Shown here piece by piece: positions 63,890-64,000 of a stretch of DNA of 64,000 nucleotides. Below the pieces are notes generated by a model. The model ran no database searches and was not told the origin of the DNA. It saw nothing but the letters and a program-made list of their open reading frames with translations. Every line of letters begins with the position of its first letter. The stretch's first letter is position 1. The position numbers were made by a program, and so were the translations under genes. Origin of the DNA: Polyangiaceae bacterium (lineage in GTDB: Bacteria; Myxococcota_A; Polyangia; Polyangiales; Polyangiaceae); the NCBI GenBank assembly GCA_019637295.1, contig JAHBVX010000001.1, forward strand, positions 781,501-845,500. Reading direction: 5' to 3'.

Positions 63890-64000
63890 GCCGGGATCTT
63901 CCGCCGAGTCGCGCTCGCTGGGCGAGTTTGTGGCGACCCTGCCGAGCTGATTCGCATTCTCGAGACCGGCATCGAGCGCGGCTGCGCACCCGAGAGGCTT
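63890..64000. other. Right edge, no gene identified
   Basis: The 111 bp upstream of the amidase contain no convincing coding frame or promoter. Confidence 0.3.

Overview
The window is about 64 kb of very GC-rich DNA, coding on both strands with short gaps. It looks like a myxobacterium (Myxococcota, probably the Polyangiales/Sorangium side). The reasons are: three eukaryotic-type Ser/Thr kinases, one fused to a PATAN/DUF4388 domain; three sigma-54 enhancer-binding activators; many lipoproteins and secreted proteins with Gly/Ser/Thr-Gly linkers; two C-termini of MYXO-CTERM type; a DUF4139 protein with the myxobacterial GTIGHG glycine segment; and a PARP-type zinc-finger protein. This assignment rests on gene content, since no rRNA or other marker gene is present.

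Layout. 1-8 kb is signalling: the 5' part of a poly-HAMP hybrid sensor kinase (cut by the window edge), a CBS protein, two convergent sigma-54 activators and a Ser/Thr kinase. 8-11.7 kb is envelope: an M23/FG-GAP protein, an M15-like peptidase and an NBR1-like lipoprotein. 11.7-15.4 kb is a tightly overlapping set: an HxxxDG acyltransferase-like protein, a membrane-anchored SagB-type flavoprotein and a 57-residue single-TM protein. 15.4-26 kb holds secreted proteins, a kinase/TPR/SurA-like operon, a MYXO-CTERM phosphatase, a quadruple-CBS protein and zinc-ribbon/Tudor-like genes. 26-31 kb carries an acetate kinase-PduL fusion, a double PARP-finger protein and the DUF4139 protein. 31-38 kb is mostly small secreted or membrane proteins, a thioesterase, a Uma2 nuclease-like protein, a propeller lipoprotein and an extensin-like peptidase. 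38-40.4 kb is a local tandem duplication that left a chimeric gene remnant.

40.5-45.6 kb is a coherent sulfur module: a persulfide dioxygenase-like enzyme, a TauE/SafE exporter, a universal stress protein and a sigma-54 activator on the minus strand, with two YeeE/YedE-type sulfur transport genes diverging from them. The region between contains a good sigma-54 promoter and an inverted repeat about 100 bp upstream of it. 45.7-60 kb holds assorted metabolic, transport, secreted and regulatory genes, including glyoxalase I, an MFS transporter, a tandem-HTH LuxR-type regulator, a Cys-rich lipoprotein with its own sigma-54 promoter, and a kinase. At 60.2 kb there is a tRNA-Arg(TCT), followed by an unusual 557-bp non-coding stretch (G/T-rich 19-bp array, then nested inverted repeats) leading into a four-helix-bundle protein gene. 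The window closes with an M3 oligopeptidase and an N-acetylmuramoyl-L-alanine amidase.

Two window-wide patterns stand out. Many monocistronic genes have a TANNNT hexamer ending exactly 6-7 nt before the start codon, which suggests leaderless mRNAs. Sigma-54 control recurs, with three activators and two well-matched -24/-12 promoters. All function calls are from reading the sequence; no database search was possible.
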